NCBI RefSeq assembly: GCF_000955955.1
Contig: NZ_JYJG01000019.1
Coordinates: 1-37,978 of the forward strand
DNA: 37,978 bases
From: Lentzea aerocolonigenes
Lineage (GTDB): Bacteria > Actinomycetota > Actinomycetes > Mycobacteriales > Pseudonocardiaceae
Direction of reading: 5' to 3'
The notes under the pieces are model-generated. The model ran no database searches. It was not told where the DNA came from and saw only the letters and a list, made by a program, of their open reading frames with translations. Of the stretch, positions 14,768 to 23,215 are shown piece after piece. Within the stretch, counting starts at the first letter, position 1, and each line of letters begins with the position of its first letter. The position numbers and the translations under genes are program-made.

Positions 14768-14808
14768 TGTTCGCGCTAACATCTACCGAGGACCGCGTGG
14801 TGCGTCAA
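14768..14808 (-). promoter_or_regulatory. Promoter and LacI-type operator of the GH30 gene
   Basis: On the minus strand TTGACG (14808-14803) and TAGATG (14785-14780) are separated by exactly 17 bases and make a good -35/-10 pair. TGTTCGCGCTAACA (14768-14781 on the + strand) differs by one base from the perfect palindrome TGTTAGCGCTAACA and overlaps the -10 element. Repressor binding there should block transcription. The start codon is 23 bases downstream. Confidence 0.7.
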
Positions 14809-14906
14809 GGTCCTGCCGAGCGGTGGCGCGTCCGCTCGGCAGTCCCTCGTTGGAACGCTCACCCCCGAGGAGAGGCGGGCCCTGTGGCTCTCGACCCCGA
14901 GGAGGG

Positions 14907-15686
14907 TTATTTGAGCGAGCAGGTGGCGAAACGTTCCAGTCCTTGAGGCCGCTCACCGACGCGGCCGATGGCGATCGCGATCCTGTCGAGCGCGGAGGCC
15001 CGCTTGCCCGTCAACGGCCCGAGAATCGCGTTCTGCACGAAGTTCGGGCCGCCCTGACCGGCTGACGTGCGCAGCCGCTCGTTGGCCTCCGCCTGCTGCT
15101 TGTTGAGGTTCTGCAGCTCACGGTCCACTTCGGCCTTGGCCTTCGCGGGAACGTTCTGCAGCACCGGAACCGGGCACTCGATCGTCTTCCCCGACGCCGA
15201 CGACCCGGTGCCGGAACCGGTTCCGGACGACGGCTTGGGCGAGGTGGCCGCCGGCGCGGGAACAGCCGGAGCCTGGCCGAGCCCGCAGGGAGCGAACCTC
15301 TCCAGGCCTTCCGGCTTCGCCGCGTTCCGGCCGATCGCGGTCTCGATGCGGTTCAGCGCCGCGACCCGCTTGTCCTTCAGCGGGCCGAGAATGGCGTTCT
15401 GCACGAAATTCGGCCCTCCTTCACCCGCGGAGGTGCGCAGCCTGTTGTTCGCCTCGGCGATCTGCTTGTCCAGATTGGCCAGTTCACGCTGGACCTCGGC
15501 CTGCGCCTGCGCGGGAACCGCGACACCGATGACCGGCTTGGGGCAGGCGATCGACTGACCAGCGCTGTTGTTCCCACCAGCGGCGAACGCGGCGATCGCG
15601 CCCCCGACCGTCAAGGTCGCGGCGACGGCGACTCCGGCAACGAGCACCCGCTTGCGTCGCTGTGGTTTTGCATGTGCTCTCGACAT
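14907..15686 (-). CDS. Secreted protein of two tandem copies of an unrecognised domain
   Basis: A 259-aa exported protein: signal peptide or anchor (KRVLVAGVAVAATLTVGGAIAAFAAG), then two copies of a domain of about 90 residues joined by a Pro/Ser/Thr/Gly linker. Both copies begin with a CPxPV motif, share a helical segment (QRELANLDKQIAEANNRLRTSAG and its relative), the identical core GGPNFVQNAILGPL, and end GLERFAxC. Each copy has one cysteine at each end, suggesting one disulphide per domain. I do not recognise the family. The start has GAGGG six bases upstream. It is transcribed away from the alpha/beta-hydrolase gene, with a palindromic LacI-like site between them. Confidence 0.75.
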   Translation of the reverse strand: MSRAHAKPQRRKRVLVAGVAVAATLTVGGAIAAFAAGGNNSAGQSIACPKPVIGVAVPAQAQAEVQRELANLDKQIAEANNRLRTSAGEGGPNFVQNAILGPLKDKRVAALNRIETAIGRNAAKPEGLERFAPCGLGQAPAVPAPAATSPKPSSGTGSGTGSSASGKTIECPVPVLQNVPAKAKAEVDRELQNLNKQQAEANERLRTSAGQGGPNFVQNAILGPLTGKRASALDRIAIAIGRVGERPQGLERFATCSLK

Positions 15687-15764
15687 TTCGAACCCTCACG
15701 AATCAGTGGACGGATATGCCGGCACAGCGGGATACGGACCGGGACGGTCAAGGGTTCAACTACT

Positions 15765-15778
15765 TGTGAGCGTTCACA
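15765..15778. promoter_or_regulatory. LacI-like palindrome between divergent genes
   Basis: TGTGAGCGTTCACA is palindromic except for its middle bases and shares 13 of 14 bases with the site at 25816-25829 before the sugar-transporter genes. It lies 79 bases from the minus-strand start at 15686 and 64 bases from the plus-strand start at 15842, so it could affect either gene. It belongs to a second site class that has TGTGAGC half-sites instead of TGTTAGC. Confidence 0.55.
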
Positions 15779-15841
15779 GCAAGTGCGATGCTGACTGTCT
15801 CGTACCGCAGACCGCACCTGCGCAGAAATTCGGGGATCGCC

Positions 15842-16678
15842 ATGCCATCCGGGCACAGAGTCGTGCACGAACTGCTCCGCCTGAGAGTTCAGGGAGTCAA
15901 CCTCAAGATCGCCGCGGTGCACCGCGGCGGCCCCACCGAGCCGATCGTGTTCCTGCACGGGTTCGGCACGAGCAAGGAGGACTACACCGACATCACGCAG
16001 CGGCACGACTTCGCCGGCCGCGCGTTCCTCGCCTTCGACCTGCCCGGTTGCGGCGCCACGGAATGCGCCGATCTCGGGGCGATCGACGTACCGTTCCTGG
16101 TGGACACCGCGCACGCGATGCTCGATCGGGCGGGCATCGGCCGGTACCACGTCGTCGGGCACTCCCTCGGCGGCCTCACGGCACTGCTGCTCGCCCACCG
16201 CGAGCCGGGCCGGGTGCTCAGCTTCGTCAACATCAAGGGCACGCTGGCCCCCGAGGACTGCGCGCCGACCCGGTTGTTGATGTCCCACCAGGATTCCGGC
16301 GACCTCTACAGCCGGTTCATCGAGAGCGTCCGCCGCGGCCACGGCTACTCGAGCGGTTTGTACGCCGCCAACCTGCCGCACAAGATCCGTCCGGGCGCGG
16401 TGCCCGGCATCATGCGGTCCGTGGTCGAGCTCGCCGACCACGGCGAGCTGCTGCACAAGTTCCTCGCACTCCCCATCCCGAAGATGTACCTCTACGGCGA
16501 GGAGTGCGCGTCACTGTCCTATCTGCCGTCGCTGGACGCGAACGGGGTGGAGCTCGCGGAGATCCCGCACAGCGGGCATCTGCCGATGTACTCCAACCCC
16601 GTCGCGACCTGGAAGCGGATCGCCGCGTTCTACGCCGGCGACGTCAGTCAGCGCATCCCCGCCGCGAGGCGGTGGTAG
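15842..16678 (+). CDS. Alpha/beta hydrolase
   Basis: A 278-aa cytoplasmic alpha/beta-fold hydrolase with an oxyanion-hole HGFG motif (39-42), nucleophile Ser108 in GHSLGG and catalytic His246 in HSGHLPMY. The acid is probably Glu220 or Glu221 (LYGEECASL) in place of the more usual Asp. Substrate is unknown; an esterase acting on acylated sugars would fit the neighbourhood, but there is no signal peptide and no specific evidence. The ATG at 15842 with GGGGA seven bases upstream is chosen over an in-frame ATG at 15788. Its last 31 bases overlap the end of araA on the opposite strand. Confidence 0.75.
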   Translation: MPSGHRVVHELLRLRVQGVNLKIAAVHRGGPTEPIVFLHGFGTSKEDYTDITQRHDFAGRAFLAFDLPGCGATECADLGAIDVPFLVDTAHAMLDRAGIGRYHVVGHSLGGLTALLLAHREPGRVLSFVNIKGTLAPEDCAPTRLLMSHQDSGDLYSRFIESVRRGHGYSSGLYAANLPHKIRPGAVPGIMRSVVELADHGELLHKFLALPIPKMYLYGEECASLSYLPSLDANGVELAEIPHSGHLPMYSNPVATWKRIAAFYAGDVSQRIPAARRW

Positions 16679-18156
16679 GCCGAGTTCCAGCGCAGGCGGT
16701 CGCCGAACTGGCCGGGCGTGGTCGCCGAGTCGATCAGCACCAGTTCGGTGGCCGCCATCGTGGCGAAGTCGTGCAGCGTCTCGGATCCGACTGCCTGGGT
16801 CAGCACGGTGTGGTGCGGTCCGCCCGCGGTGAGCCAGCACTCCGCCGACGTCGAGAGCGACGGCGCCGGCCGCCACACCGCGCGTGCGACGGGCAGGTTC
16901 GGCAGCGGCTCGTCCGGTCCGACGACCTCGATCTCGTTGGCCACCAACCGGAAGCGGTCACCGAGATCCGCGAGACCGATCACCACGCCGGGGCCGGGCG
17001 TCGCGTCGAACACCAGCCGCACCGGGTCCTCGCGGTCACCGATGCCGAGCGGGTGGACCTCGCACGACGGCACGTCGGACGCGATCGTCGGGCACACCTC
17101 CAGCATGTGCGCGCCCAGCACCTTCGGCTCACCCGGTCCGAAGTGGTAGGTGTAGTCCTCCATGAACGAGGTGCCGCGCCCGGTCCCCGTGCCCATCGCC
17201 TTCACGGCGGCGAGCAGGGCGGAGGTCTTCCAGTCGCCCTCGCCGCCGAAGCCGTAGCCGTCGGCCATCAGTCGTTGCACGGCAAGGCCCGGCAGCTGCC
17301 TCAGGCCGCCGAGGTCCTGGAAGTTCGTGGTGAACGCGCCGAAGCCGCCTTCGTCCAAAAAGGAGCGCAGGCCGATCTCGATGCGCGCGGCGTACCGCAG
17401 CGACGCGTGCCGGTCTCCCCCGCGCGCCAGTTCCGGTGCGAGGCGGTAGGTCTCGGCGTAGTCGGCGACGAGCAGGTCGATGTCGGAGTCCAGCACCGCG
17501 TCGACCTTGTCCACGAGGTCGTTGACGCCGTAGGTGTTCACCGAGACGCCGAACCGCAGCTCGGCCTCGACCTTGTCGCCCTCGGTCACCGCGACGTCGC
17601 GCATGTTGTCGCCGAACCGAGCGAGTTTCAACGACCGCAGGTGCGCCAGACCGGCCGCCGCGCGCGCCCAGCCGTCGATCCGGCCGGCCAGCTGCGGATC
17701 GCTCGCGTGGCCCGCGACCGTCTTGCGCGCCACGCCGATGCGCGTCTGCACGTAGGCGAACTCGCGGTCACCGTGCGCGGCCTGGTTGAGGTTCATGAAG
17801 TCCATGTCGATCGTGGACCACGGCAGCGCCTCGTTGAGCTGGGTGTGCAGGTGCAGCAGCGGTTTGCGCAGCAGATCGAGACCGGTGATCCACATCTTGG
17901 CCGGCGAGAACGTGTGCATCCACGCGATCACACCCACGCACGACGGGTCGTTGTTCGCCGTCTGCATGATCGAGCGGATCGCGGCCGCGTCGGTGAGCAC
18001 CGGCTTCCACACGATCTCGGTGCTGATCTTGCCGGAGTCGGCGAGCATGCGCTGGATCTGCTGGGACTGCGCCGCCACCTGGTCGAGCGTCTCTGGGCCG
18101 TAGAGGTGCTGGCTGCCGGTGAGGAACCAGACCTGCGGCTTGCCCGCGAACGACAT
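16648..18156 (-). CDS. araA: L-arabinose isomerase
   Basis: Converts L-arabinose to L-ribulose in the cytoplasm, the first step of arabinose catabolism. At 502 aa it has normal family length. Typical segments are [16 protein letters not shown] at the N-terminus, [28 protein letters not shown] and the metal-site region around [10 protein letters not shown] and EVCPTI. ATG at 18156 has GAGGAGA four bases before it, so the in-frame GTG at 18177 is not needed. It is last of araB-araD-araA, 17 bases after the araD stop, and ends tail-to-tail with the hydrolase gene. Confidence 0.96.
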   Translation of the reverse strand: MSFAGKPQVWFLTGSQHLYGPETLDQVAAQSQQIQRMLADSGKISTEIVWKPVLTDAAAIRSIMQTANNDPSCVGVIAWMHTFSPAKMWITGLDLLRKPLLHLHTQLNEALPWSTIDMDFMNLNQAAHGDREFAYVQTRIGVARKTVAGHASDPQLAGRIDGWARAAAGLAHLRSLKLARFGDNMRDVAVTEGDKVEAELRFGVSVNTYGVNDLVDKVDAVLDSDIDLLVADYAETYRLAPELARGGDRHASLRYAARIEIGLRSFLDEGGFGAFTTNFQDLGGLRQLPGLAVQRLMADGYGFGGEGDWKTSALLAAVKAMGTGTGRGTSFMEDYTYHFGPGEPKVLGAHMLEVCPTIASDVPSCEVHPLGIGDREDPVRLVFDATPGPGVVIGLADLGDRFRLVANEIEVVGPDEPLPNLPVARAVWRPAPSLSTSAECWLTAGGPHHTVLTQAVGSETLHDFATMAATELVLIDSATTPGQFGDRLRWNSAYHRLAAGMR

Positions 18157-18173
18157 GTGCTCTCCTCGTGGGC

Positions 18174-18827
18174 TCACTGCCCGTAGACGTTCTGGTAGCG
18201 CTCGTAAAGCCGGTCGACGTCCTGCTGGTCGATGGCACTGGCCTTGCCCAGCTGGAGTGCGAAGTGGACGGTGCGTGCCACGTCCTCCAGCATCACGGCG
18301 GACTTCACCGCGGACTTCGCGGTCGGGCCGACCGTGAACGGGCCGTGGTTGCGCATCAGGACGGCTTTCGACCTGCTGTTCCTCAGCGTCTCCACGATGC
18401 CCTGGCCGATCGAGTCGTCACCGATCAACGCGAACGGGCCGACCGGGATCTCGCCGCCGAACTCGTCCGCGATCATCGTCAGCACGCACGGGATGGGTTC
18501 GCCGCGCGCCGCCCACGCTGTGGCGTAAGGGGAATGCGTGTGCACGACACCGTTCACATCGGGCATGTGCCGATACACGTACGCATGCGCCGCGGTGTCC
18601 GACGACGGTGCGAACTCGCCTTCCACGAGGTTGCCGTACAGGTCGGTCACCACCATCGCGTCGGGCCCGAGCTCGTCGTAGGACACCCCGGACGGCTTGA
18701 TGACCATCAGGTCGTGGCCGGGAACCCGCGCGGAGACGTTGCCCGCGGTCCAGATCACCAGCTCGTACTTCGTCAGCTCGCGGTGCAGGTCGGCGACCGT
18801 GCGGCGCAGCTCTGCCGTGGCGGACAT
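18174..18827 (-). CDS. araD: L-ribulose-5-phosphate 4-epimerase
   Basis: Converts L-ribulose-5-phosphate to D-xylulose-5-phosphate, the last step before the pentose phosphate pathway. It is a 217-aa class II aldolase-fold enzyme with the usual substrate and metal motifs: [16 protein letters not shown], the zinc histidines of [11 protein letters not shown], and HGPFTVG. The ATG overlaps the araB stop by one base (TGATG), so it depends on ribosomes finishing araB. A frameshift inside araB could therefore reduce AraD and AraA as well. Confidence 0.95.
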   Translation of the reverse strand: MSATAELRRTVADLHRELTKYELVIWTAGNVSARVPGHDLMVIKPSGVSYDELGPDAMVVTDLYGNLVEGEFAPSSDTAAHAYVYRHMPDVNGVVHTHSPYATAWAARGEPIPCVLTMIADEFGGEIPVGPFALIGDDSIGQGIVETLRNSRSKAVLMRNHGPFTVGPTAKSAVKSAVMLEDVARTVHFALQLGKASAIDQQDVDRLYERYQNVYGQ

Positions 18828-20525
18828 CAGTTCTTTCCCTCGAGTGCCTCACGGCGGAACTTGCGCAGCCGGCGCATGACATCGTTGCCACCCCGACCGA
18901 AGTGGTCGTGCAGCTCCTGGTACTCCAGGAAGAGCCGCTCGTAGGCGTCGACGTTCTCCGGGATGGGCGTGAAGACGTTGCGCTTGACGGAACCCATGGC
19001 TCCGGCCGCCTCGCGGATGTCCTCGTAGGCGCCCGCCGCGACGGCCGCGTGCATCGCGCTGCCGAGTGCCGGACCCTGCTCGGAACCGATGACGGACAAC
19101 GGCAGGTCGGTGACGTCGGCGTAGATCTGCATCAGCAGCGGGTTCTTGATCAGGCCGCCCGCGATCACCAGCTCGGTCACCGGCACACCCGCGTCGGTGA
19201 ACGTGTCCACGATGACCCGCGTGCCGAACGCCGTGGCTTCGAAGAGTGCGCGGTAGACGTCTTCCGCCTTCGTGGCCAGGGTTTGCCCGAGGACCACACC
19301 GGACAGTTCGTGGTCGACCAGCACGGACCTGTTGCCGCTGTGCCAGTCCAGCGCGATCAGGCCGTGCTCGCCGGGTACCTGTTCCGCCGCCAGCTCGGAA
19401 AGCAGCTCGTGCACGGAGAGTCCGCGTTCGGCGGCCTGCTCGTGGTAGGCGGCCGGCACCTGGTTCTTCACGTACCAGGCGAAGATGTCGCCGACGCCGG
19501 ACTGGCCTGCCTCGTAACCCCACAGGCCCGGCACGATGCCGCCGTCGACCACGCCGCACATGCCGGGGACTTCCGCCAGGGCCTCGCCGCTCATCACGTG
19601 GCAGGTGGAGGTGCCCATGATCGCGACCATCTGGCCGGGTCCGACAGCTTGCGCGGCCGGTGCGGTGACGTGGGCGTCGACGTTGCCGACCGAGACCGCG
19701 ATCCCCTGCGGCAGCCCGGTCCACTGCGCGGCTTCCGCCGTGAGCTCGCCGGCCTTGTCGCCGAGGGCGGACAGCGGGTGGTCGAGCTTGTCCTGGACGA
19801 ACGTGCGGAACTCCGGGTTGAGCTCGGCGAGGAACTCCTCGCTCGGATATCCGCCGTCCTGGTGGATCCCCTTGTAGCCGGCCGTGCAGGCGTTGCGGGT
19901 GTACTCGCCGGTGAGCTGCCAGACGATCCAGTCGGCGGCCTCGACCCAGTGGGCCATCGCCGCGTAGACCTCCGGTGCCTCCTCCAGGACCTGCAGGCCC
20001 TTGGCGAACTCCCACTCCGAGGAGATGAGCCCGCCGTAGCGCGGGAGCCACGCTTCCTTGCGCTCGCGGGCGAGATCGTTGATGCGGTCGGCCTGCGGCT
20101 GGGCGGCGTGGTGGCGCCAGAGCTTGATGTAGGCGTGCGGGTTGTCCGCGAACTCCGGCAGCTCGCACAACGGCTTCCCGTCGGCCGTCACCGGAACCAT
20201 GGTGCACGCCGTGAAGTCCGTGCCGATGCCGATCACGAGCTCCGGAGCGATCCCGGCGGCCTCGACGGCCTGCGGGACGGCGGTCCGCAGGACGTCGAGG
20301 CCGCAGGACGTCGAGGTAGTCGGCCGGCACCTGCAGCGCCCACTCCGGCGGCAGGGCCCGGCCCGTCACCGGCAGAACGCTGTCCACCACGCCGTGGCGG
20401 TAGTCGTGCACCGCGGTGCCGAGCTCGGCGCCGTCACGAACGCGCACAACCACCGCGCGCCCCGACAACGTGCCGAAGTCGACGCCCACCACACACGCGT
20501 CGGGATGGATCGTCTTGTCAGTCAC
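18827..20525 (-). pseudogene. araB: L-ribulokinase gene, frameshifted by a 16-bp tandem duplication
   Basis: AraB phosphorylates L-ribulose, the second step of arabinose use. The N-terminus ([17 protein letters not shown], the FGGY-kinase phosphate loop) reads from GTG at 20525 to ADYLDVLR. The remainder ([16 protein letters not shown] to the end, about 470 aa, including [11 protein letters not shown]) is one base out of frame. A perfect 16-bp tandem repeat at 20285-20316 lies exactly at the break. Removing one copy restores [18 protein letters not shown] and a full-length kinase of about 560 aa. As sequenced it is inactive, through a real mutation, a slippage switch or an assembly error. The rest of the gene is undecayed, so the lesion is recent or artefactual. 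The GTG lies close to the predicted transcription start, with no ribosome-binding site. Confidence 0.9.
20285..20316. repeat. Perfect 16-bp tandem duplication inside araB
   Basis: CCGCAGGACGTCGAGG occurs at 20285-20300 and again at 20301-20316 with no intervening base. Sixteen bases is not a multiple of three, so the second copy shifts the araB frame. The unit contains the coding sequence for LDVLR, which matches family sequence once and not twice. Confidence 0.95.
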
Positions 20526-20532
20526 GAGGTGA

Positions 20533-20560
20533 GTGTTATCGCTAACATTCCGCCCGTCAA
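20533..20560 (-). promoter_or_regulatory. araB promoter with overlapping LacI-type operator
   Basis: On the minus strand TTGACG (20560-20555) and TAACAC (20538-20533) are 16 bases apart. The operator TGTTATCGCTAACA (20534-20547) covers the -10 element. It is the exact reverse complement of the operator before the lacI gene. Transcription would start close to 20525, so the GTG of araB would be at or near the 5' end, giving a leaderless mRNA as is common in actinomycetes. Confidence 0.7.
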
Positions 20561-20607
20561 GATGCTGACGTGAGGTCCTGAAAAGCCTTGATAGAACCGG
20601 TATGCGC

Positions 20608-20621
20608 ACAAGAGTGAACGC
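20608..20621 (-). promoter_or_regulatory. Upstream element shared with the sugar-transporter promoter
   Basis: On the minus strand this reads GCGTTCACTCTTGT, identical over 14 bases to 25821-25834 upstream of the transporter, in the same orientation relative to the downstream gene. At 25816 the element is the right half of a complete palindrome; here only this half and its flank are kept. It may be a half-site for the same regulator. Confidence 0.4.
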
Positions 20622-20628
20622 ACGACAA

Positions 20629-20663
20629 AGGACCCCGGTCGGCGGGTCGCCGACCAGGGTCCT
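20629..20663 (-). terminator. Terminator after the lacI gene
   Basis: AGGACCCcGGTCGGC and GCCGACCaGGGTCCT pair around GGGTC with one mismatch. On the minus strand the hairpin is followed by TTTGTCG. It lies just after the stop of the LacI-family gene and before araB, so the two genes are probably transcribed separately, each from its own operator-controlled promoter. Confidence 0.8.
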
Positions 20664-20675
20664 CGAGGCACGACA

Positions 20676-21689
20676 TCAGGCGGGCGGACCGACGCTCTTG
20701 CGCAGCACCAGCGTCGGCTCGATCGTCCGCCGGGGCTGCGCGGACTCGCCCTCGCTGACCTGCTCGAGCAGCAGGCTGAGCGTCTCGCGCGCCACTGCCG
20801 CGAAGTCCGGCCGGACCGTCGTCAGCGGCGGGATGAAGAACTCGGCCTCCGGCACGTCGTCGAACCCGACGACGCTCACGTCGTGCGGCACCCGGCGGCC
20901 GCGCTCGTACATCGCGCGCAGCACGCCCAGAGCGAGATGGTCGTTGGACGCGAACACCGCGGTGACCTCGGGCATCCTGGCCAGCATCTGCCCGGCCTTG
21001 TAACCGGCCGCGGCGCTCCAGTCGGCCGCCACCACCGGCGGCACCTCGGCGTTGTGGATCTCCAGCGCCCGCCGCCAGCCGTGCACGCGCCCGGCCGCGT
21101 CGAACCAGTCCGTGGGGCCCGAGACGTGCCACACCGTCGAGTGCCCGGCTTCCAGGAGATGCGTGGTGGCGTCGTACGCCCCGGCGCCCTGGTCGACCGT
21201 GACCAGCGGCGTCGGGCGGTCCGGGTCGCCGTCCACGGTGACCAGCGGCAGTTCGGCCGGGATGTCGGCCAGCGCGTCGGCCGCGGACGAGTTCGGCGCT
21301 ATCACCACGATGCCGGCCACGCGCTGGTCGCGGTGGCGTTCCACGGCGGCTGCTATCGACTCGCGGTCCAGCACCTTCACCCTGCCGACGCTGACCGCGA
21401 ACCCGGCCTCCCCCGCCGCCTCCTCGAAGGCGGACAACAAGGAGGCCGGGCCGTACAGCGTCGAGTTCTGCGCGACCACGCCGATCAGCTGCGTCTTGCC
21501 GGTGACCAGCGCACGAGCCGCCCTGTTCGGCCGGTAACCCAGCTCCTTGATGGCGGCGCGGACGCGCAGACGGGTCTGCTCGCGGACGTTCGGGTGGTCG
21601 TTGAGCACGCGCGAGACCGTCTGATGCGACACCCCGGCGAGGCGAGCGACGTCGGTCATCGCGGGGTCACGCGTGATCTTCTGGTCCAC
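20676..21689 (-). CDS. LacI-family transcriptional repressor, probably of the arabinose regulon
   Basis: A 337-aa regulator. The N-terminal helix-turn-helix and hinge (about 10-65: MTDVARLAGVSHQTVSRVL, GYRPNRAARAL) are typical of LacI proteins. The remainder is a periplasmic-binding-protein-like effector domain (LIGVVAQNSTLYGPASLL, FASNDHLALGVL, SVVGFDDVPEAEFF). The GTG start has CGGAG seven bases upstream. Its own promoter and that of araB carry identical 14-bp operators in opposite orientations, so autoregulation and control of araBDA are well supported; arabinose or an arabinose oligosaccharide as inducer is inference. It is not the AraC of enterobacteria nor the GntR-type AraR of Bacillus. 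Confidence 0.93.
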   Translation of the reverse strand: MDQKITRDPAMTDVARLAGVSHQTVSRVLNDHPNVREQTRLRVRAAIKELGYRPNRAARALVTGKTQLIGVVAQNSTLYGPASLLSAFEEAAGEAGFAVSVGRVKVLDRESIAAAVERHRDQRVAGIVVIAPNSSAADALADIPAELPLVTVDGDPDRPTPLVTVDQGAGAYDATTHLLEAGHSTVWHVSGPTDWFDAAGRVHGWRRALEIHNAEVPPVVAADWSAAAGYKAGQMLARMPEVTAVFASNDHLALGVLRAMYERGRRVPHDVSVVGFDDVPEAEFFIPPLTTVRPDFAAVARETLSLLLEQVSEGESAQPRRTIEPTLVLRKSVGPPA

Positions 21690-21722
21690 GGACGGTCTCC
21701 GATCCTTGGTCTAGACCGATGA

Positions 21723-21736
21723 TGTTAGCGATAACA
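21723..21736 (-). promoter_or_regulatory. LacI-type operator before the repressor gene
   Basis: TGTTAGCGATAACA lies 34 bases upstream of the GTG of the LacI-family gene and is the reverse complement of the araB operator. It indicates autoregulation. A CTGACA element is next to it on the minus strand, but I could not place a convincing -10. Confidence 0.75.
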
Positions 21737-21772
21737 CCTGTCAGCCCCGGCACTGCAGGCCCATTGTGACCG

Positions 21773-23215
21773 CTACTCGAGCCGGAACGTCGCACGTCGG
21801 CGCGCGTCGCGGTCATTCCCGGGCCTGCCGGCCACCAGTCTGCCCCGATCGTGAATGAGATAAGAATCTGCTCCAACATTCAACGAAATCGCCTTGCCGT
21901 CCGCCAGGCCGGGAACCCGCCGGAAGCTCGCCGCCCGGCCGTACGCGTCCGTGTCCTCGAACGGGTCGATGCGGACGACGTCACCGTCCACCCGCACGTA
22001 CCGGTCGGGGAAGTTGACCGACTGCAGCGCGACGGTGCCGGAGCCGAGGAACCCCGGCACGAACCGGAACTGCGAGTCGGCCAGCTCGCGGACGTTGCCG
22101 TCGACCCGCAGCCGGTACTCGTAGTGCCGCACGAACAACCCGTCCAGCGTGGACAGCCGCGTGATCGGACCGCCCTTGCCGACCGGAACACCGAACGAAG
22201 GCGTGCCGTCGTCGTTCCAGTGCAACCGCTGCACGCGGGTGTGCCGGTTCGGGTCGAACAGCGGGTCGCCGTTGATGTCGCGGTAGTCGCGGGCGTGGTA
22301 GACCAGCACGTCCATGTCGCCGACCGTGGTGAACGAGTTGTGCCCCGGCCCGTACTGGCCGGTCGCCTCGTTCGTCGTGAAGATCGGCTGAGCGGACTTG
22401 GTCCACGACCGCGCGTCGAGCAGGTTCGCGTTCTCGTCGGCGGTCAGCAGGCCCATGCAGTAGCGGGCGTCGGTGGCGCTCGCGGAGAACGTGACGAACA
22501 CCCGGCCGTTGCGGATCAGCACCGCCGGCCCCTCGTTCACCCGGAACCCCTGCACCTCCCACGACGCCGTGGGCGTCGCGATGCGGACCGGCGTCGTCTT
22601 CAACGCCAGCGGCGAGGCCATCTCGGCGAGGTAGAGGTTGGTGCCGGACCCGACGGCCGGATCGTTCTGCGCCCACAGGAAGTACCGCTTCCCGCGGTGC
22701 GCGAACGTGGTCGCGTCCAGTGTGAACGTGTCCAGGTGCGTGACGATCTGACCGCGCAACACCCAGCCGCCCTCACGCGGGTCGGCGTTGGGCGACTCCA
22801 GCACGTAGGTGCGGATGCGGAACGGTTCGTCCTTGTCCCCGGCGGCGAAGTAGACGTACCACTTGCCGTCGATGCGGTGCAGCTCCGGCGCCCAGATGTA
22901 GCCGCCCATCTTGCCGGACGCCGGCCGGCGCCAGATCGTCCGTTCCCGCGCCGCCGTCAGACCGTCCAGAGTGGACGCGCCACGAATGACGATCCGGTCG
23001 TACTCCGGCACGGACCCGGTCAGGTAGTACATGCCGTCGGTCGGCGGCGTGATGAACGGGTCGGCGCGCTGCTCGACCAGCGGGCTGCGGGTCGGCAACT
23101 CGGCAGCATGTTCGGCAGCGGCGGCCGAGACAGCGGCCGAGCCCGCCAGCGAAAGCGTGCCGGTGGCGGCGAGGACACCGCCCGTGCCCAGCAGCAGGGA
23201 TCTGCGGTCGATCAC
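21773..23215 (-). CDS. Secreted GH43 arabinofuranosidase-like enzyme with CBM42 (AbfB) domain
   Basis: A 480-aa exported enzyme with a Tat-like signal (DRRSLLLGTGGVLAATG). The GH43 five-bladed propeller spans about 45-345, with catalytic base Asp52 (RADPFITP), pKa-modulating Asp167 (DTFTLDATTF) and general acid Glu228 (VNEGPAVL). Residues about 350-480 are an AbfB/CBM42 arabinose-binding trefoil (NFPDRYVRVDGDVV, ASFRRVPGL). The arrangement resembles streptomycete exo-1,5-alpha-L-arabinofuranosidases. The GTG start overlaps the GH51 stop by four bases (GTGA), so it is co-translated with GH51. Activity on linear or branched arabinan is the best guess. Confidence 0.87.
   Translation of the reverse strand: MIDRRSLLLGTGGVLAATGTLSLAGSAAVSAAAAEHAAELPTRSPLVEQRADPFITPPTDGMYYLTGSVPEYDRIVIRGASTLDGLTAARERTIWRRPASGKMGGYIWAPELHRIDGKWYVYFAAGDKDEPFRIRTYVLESPNADPREGGWVLRGQIVTHLDTFTLDATTFAHRGKRYFLWAQNDPAVGSGTNLYLAEMASPLALKTTPVRIATPTASWEVQGFRVNEGPAVLIRNGRVFVTFSASATDARYCMGLLTADENANLLDARSWTKSAQPIFTTNEATGQYGPGHNSFTTVGDMDVLVYHARDYRDINGDPLFDPNRHTRVQRLHWNDDGTPSFGVPVGKGGPITRLSTLDGLFVRHYEYRLRVDGNVRELADSQFRFVPGFLGSGTVALQSVNFPDRYVRVDGDVVRIDPFEDTDAYGRAASFRRVPGLADGKAISLNVGADSYLIHDRGRLVAGRPGNDRDARRRATFRLE

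Noticed and set aside
14864..14905. Repeated CCCCGAGGAG near the end of the duplicated-domain gene
   Set aside because: Two short G/C-rich copies in direct orientation without regular spacing or pairing potential; chance in this base composition.
18827..20236. A shorter, independent ribulokinase starting at the ATG at 20236
   Set aside because: It would lack the N-terminal phosphate-binding region of FGGY kinases, which is present just upstream in another frame; the frameshift explanation accounts for both pieces.
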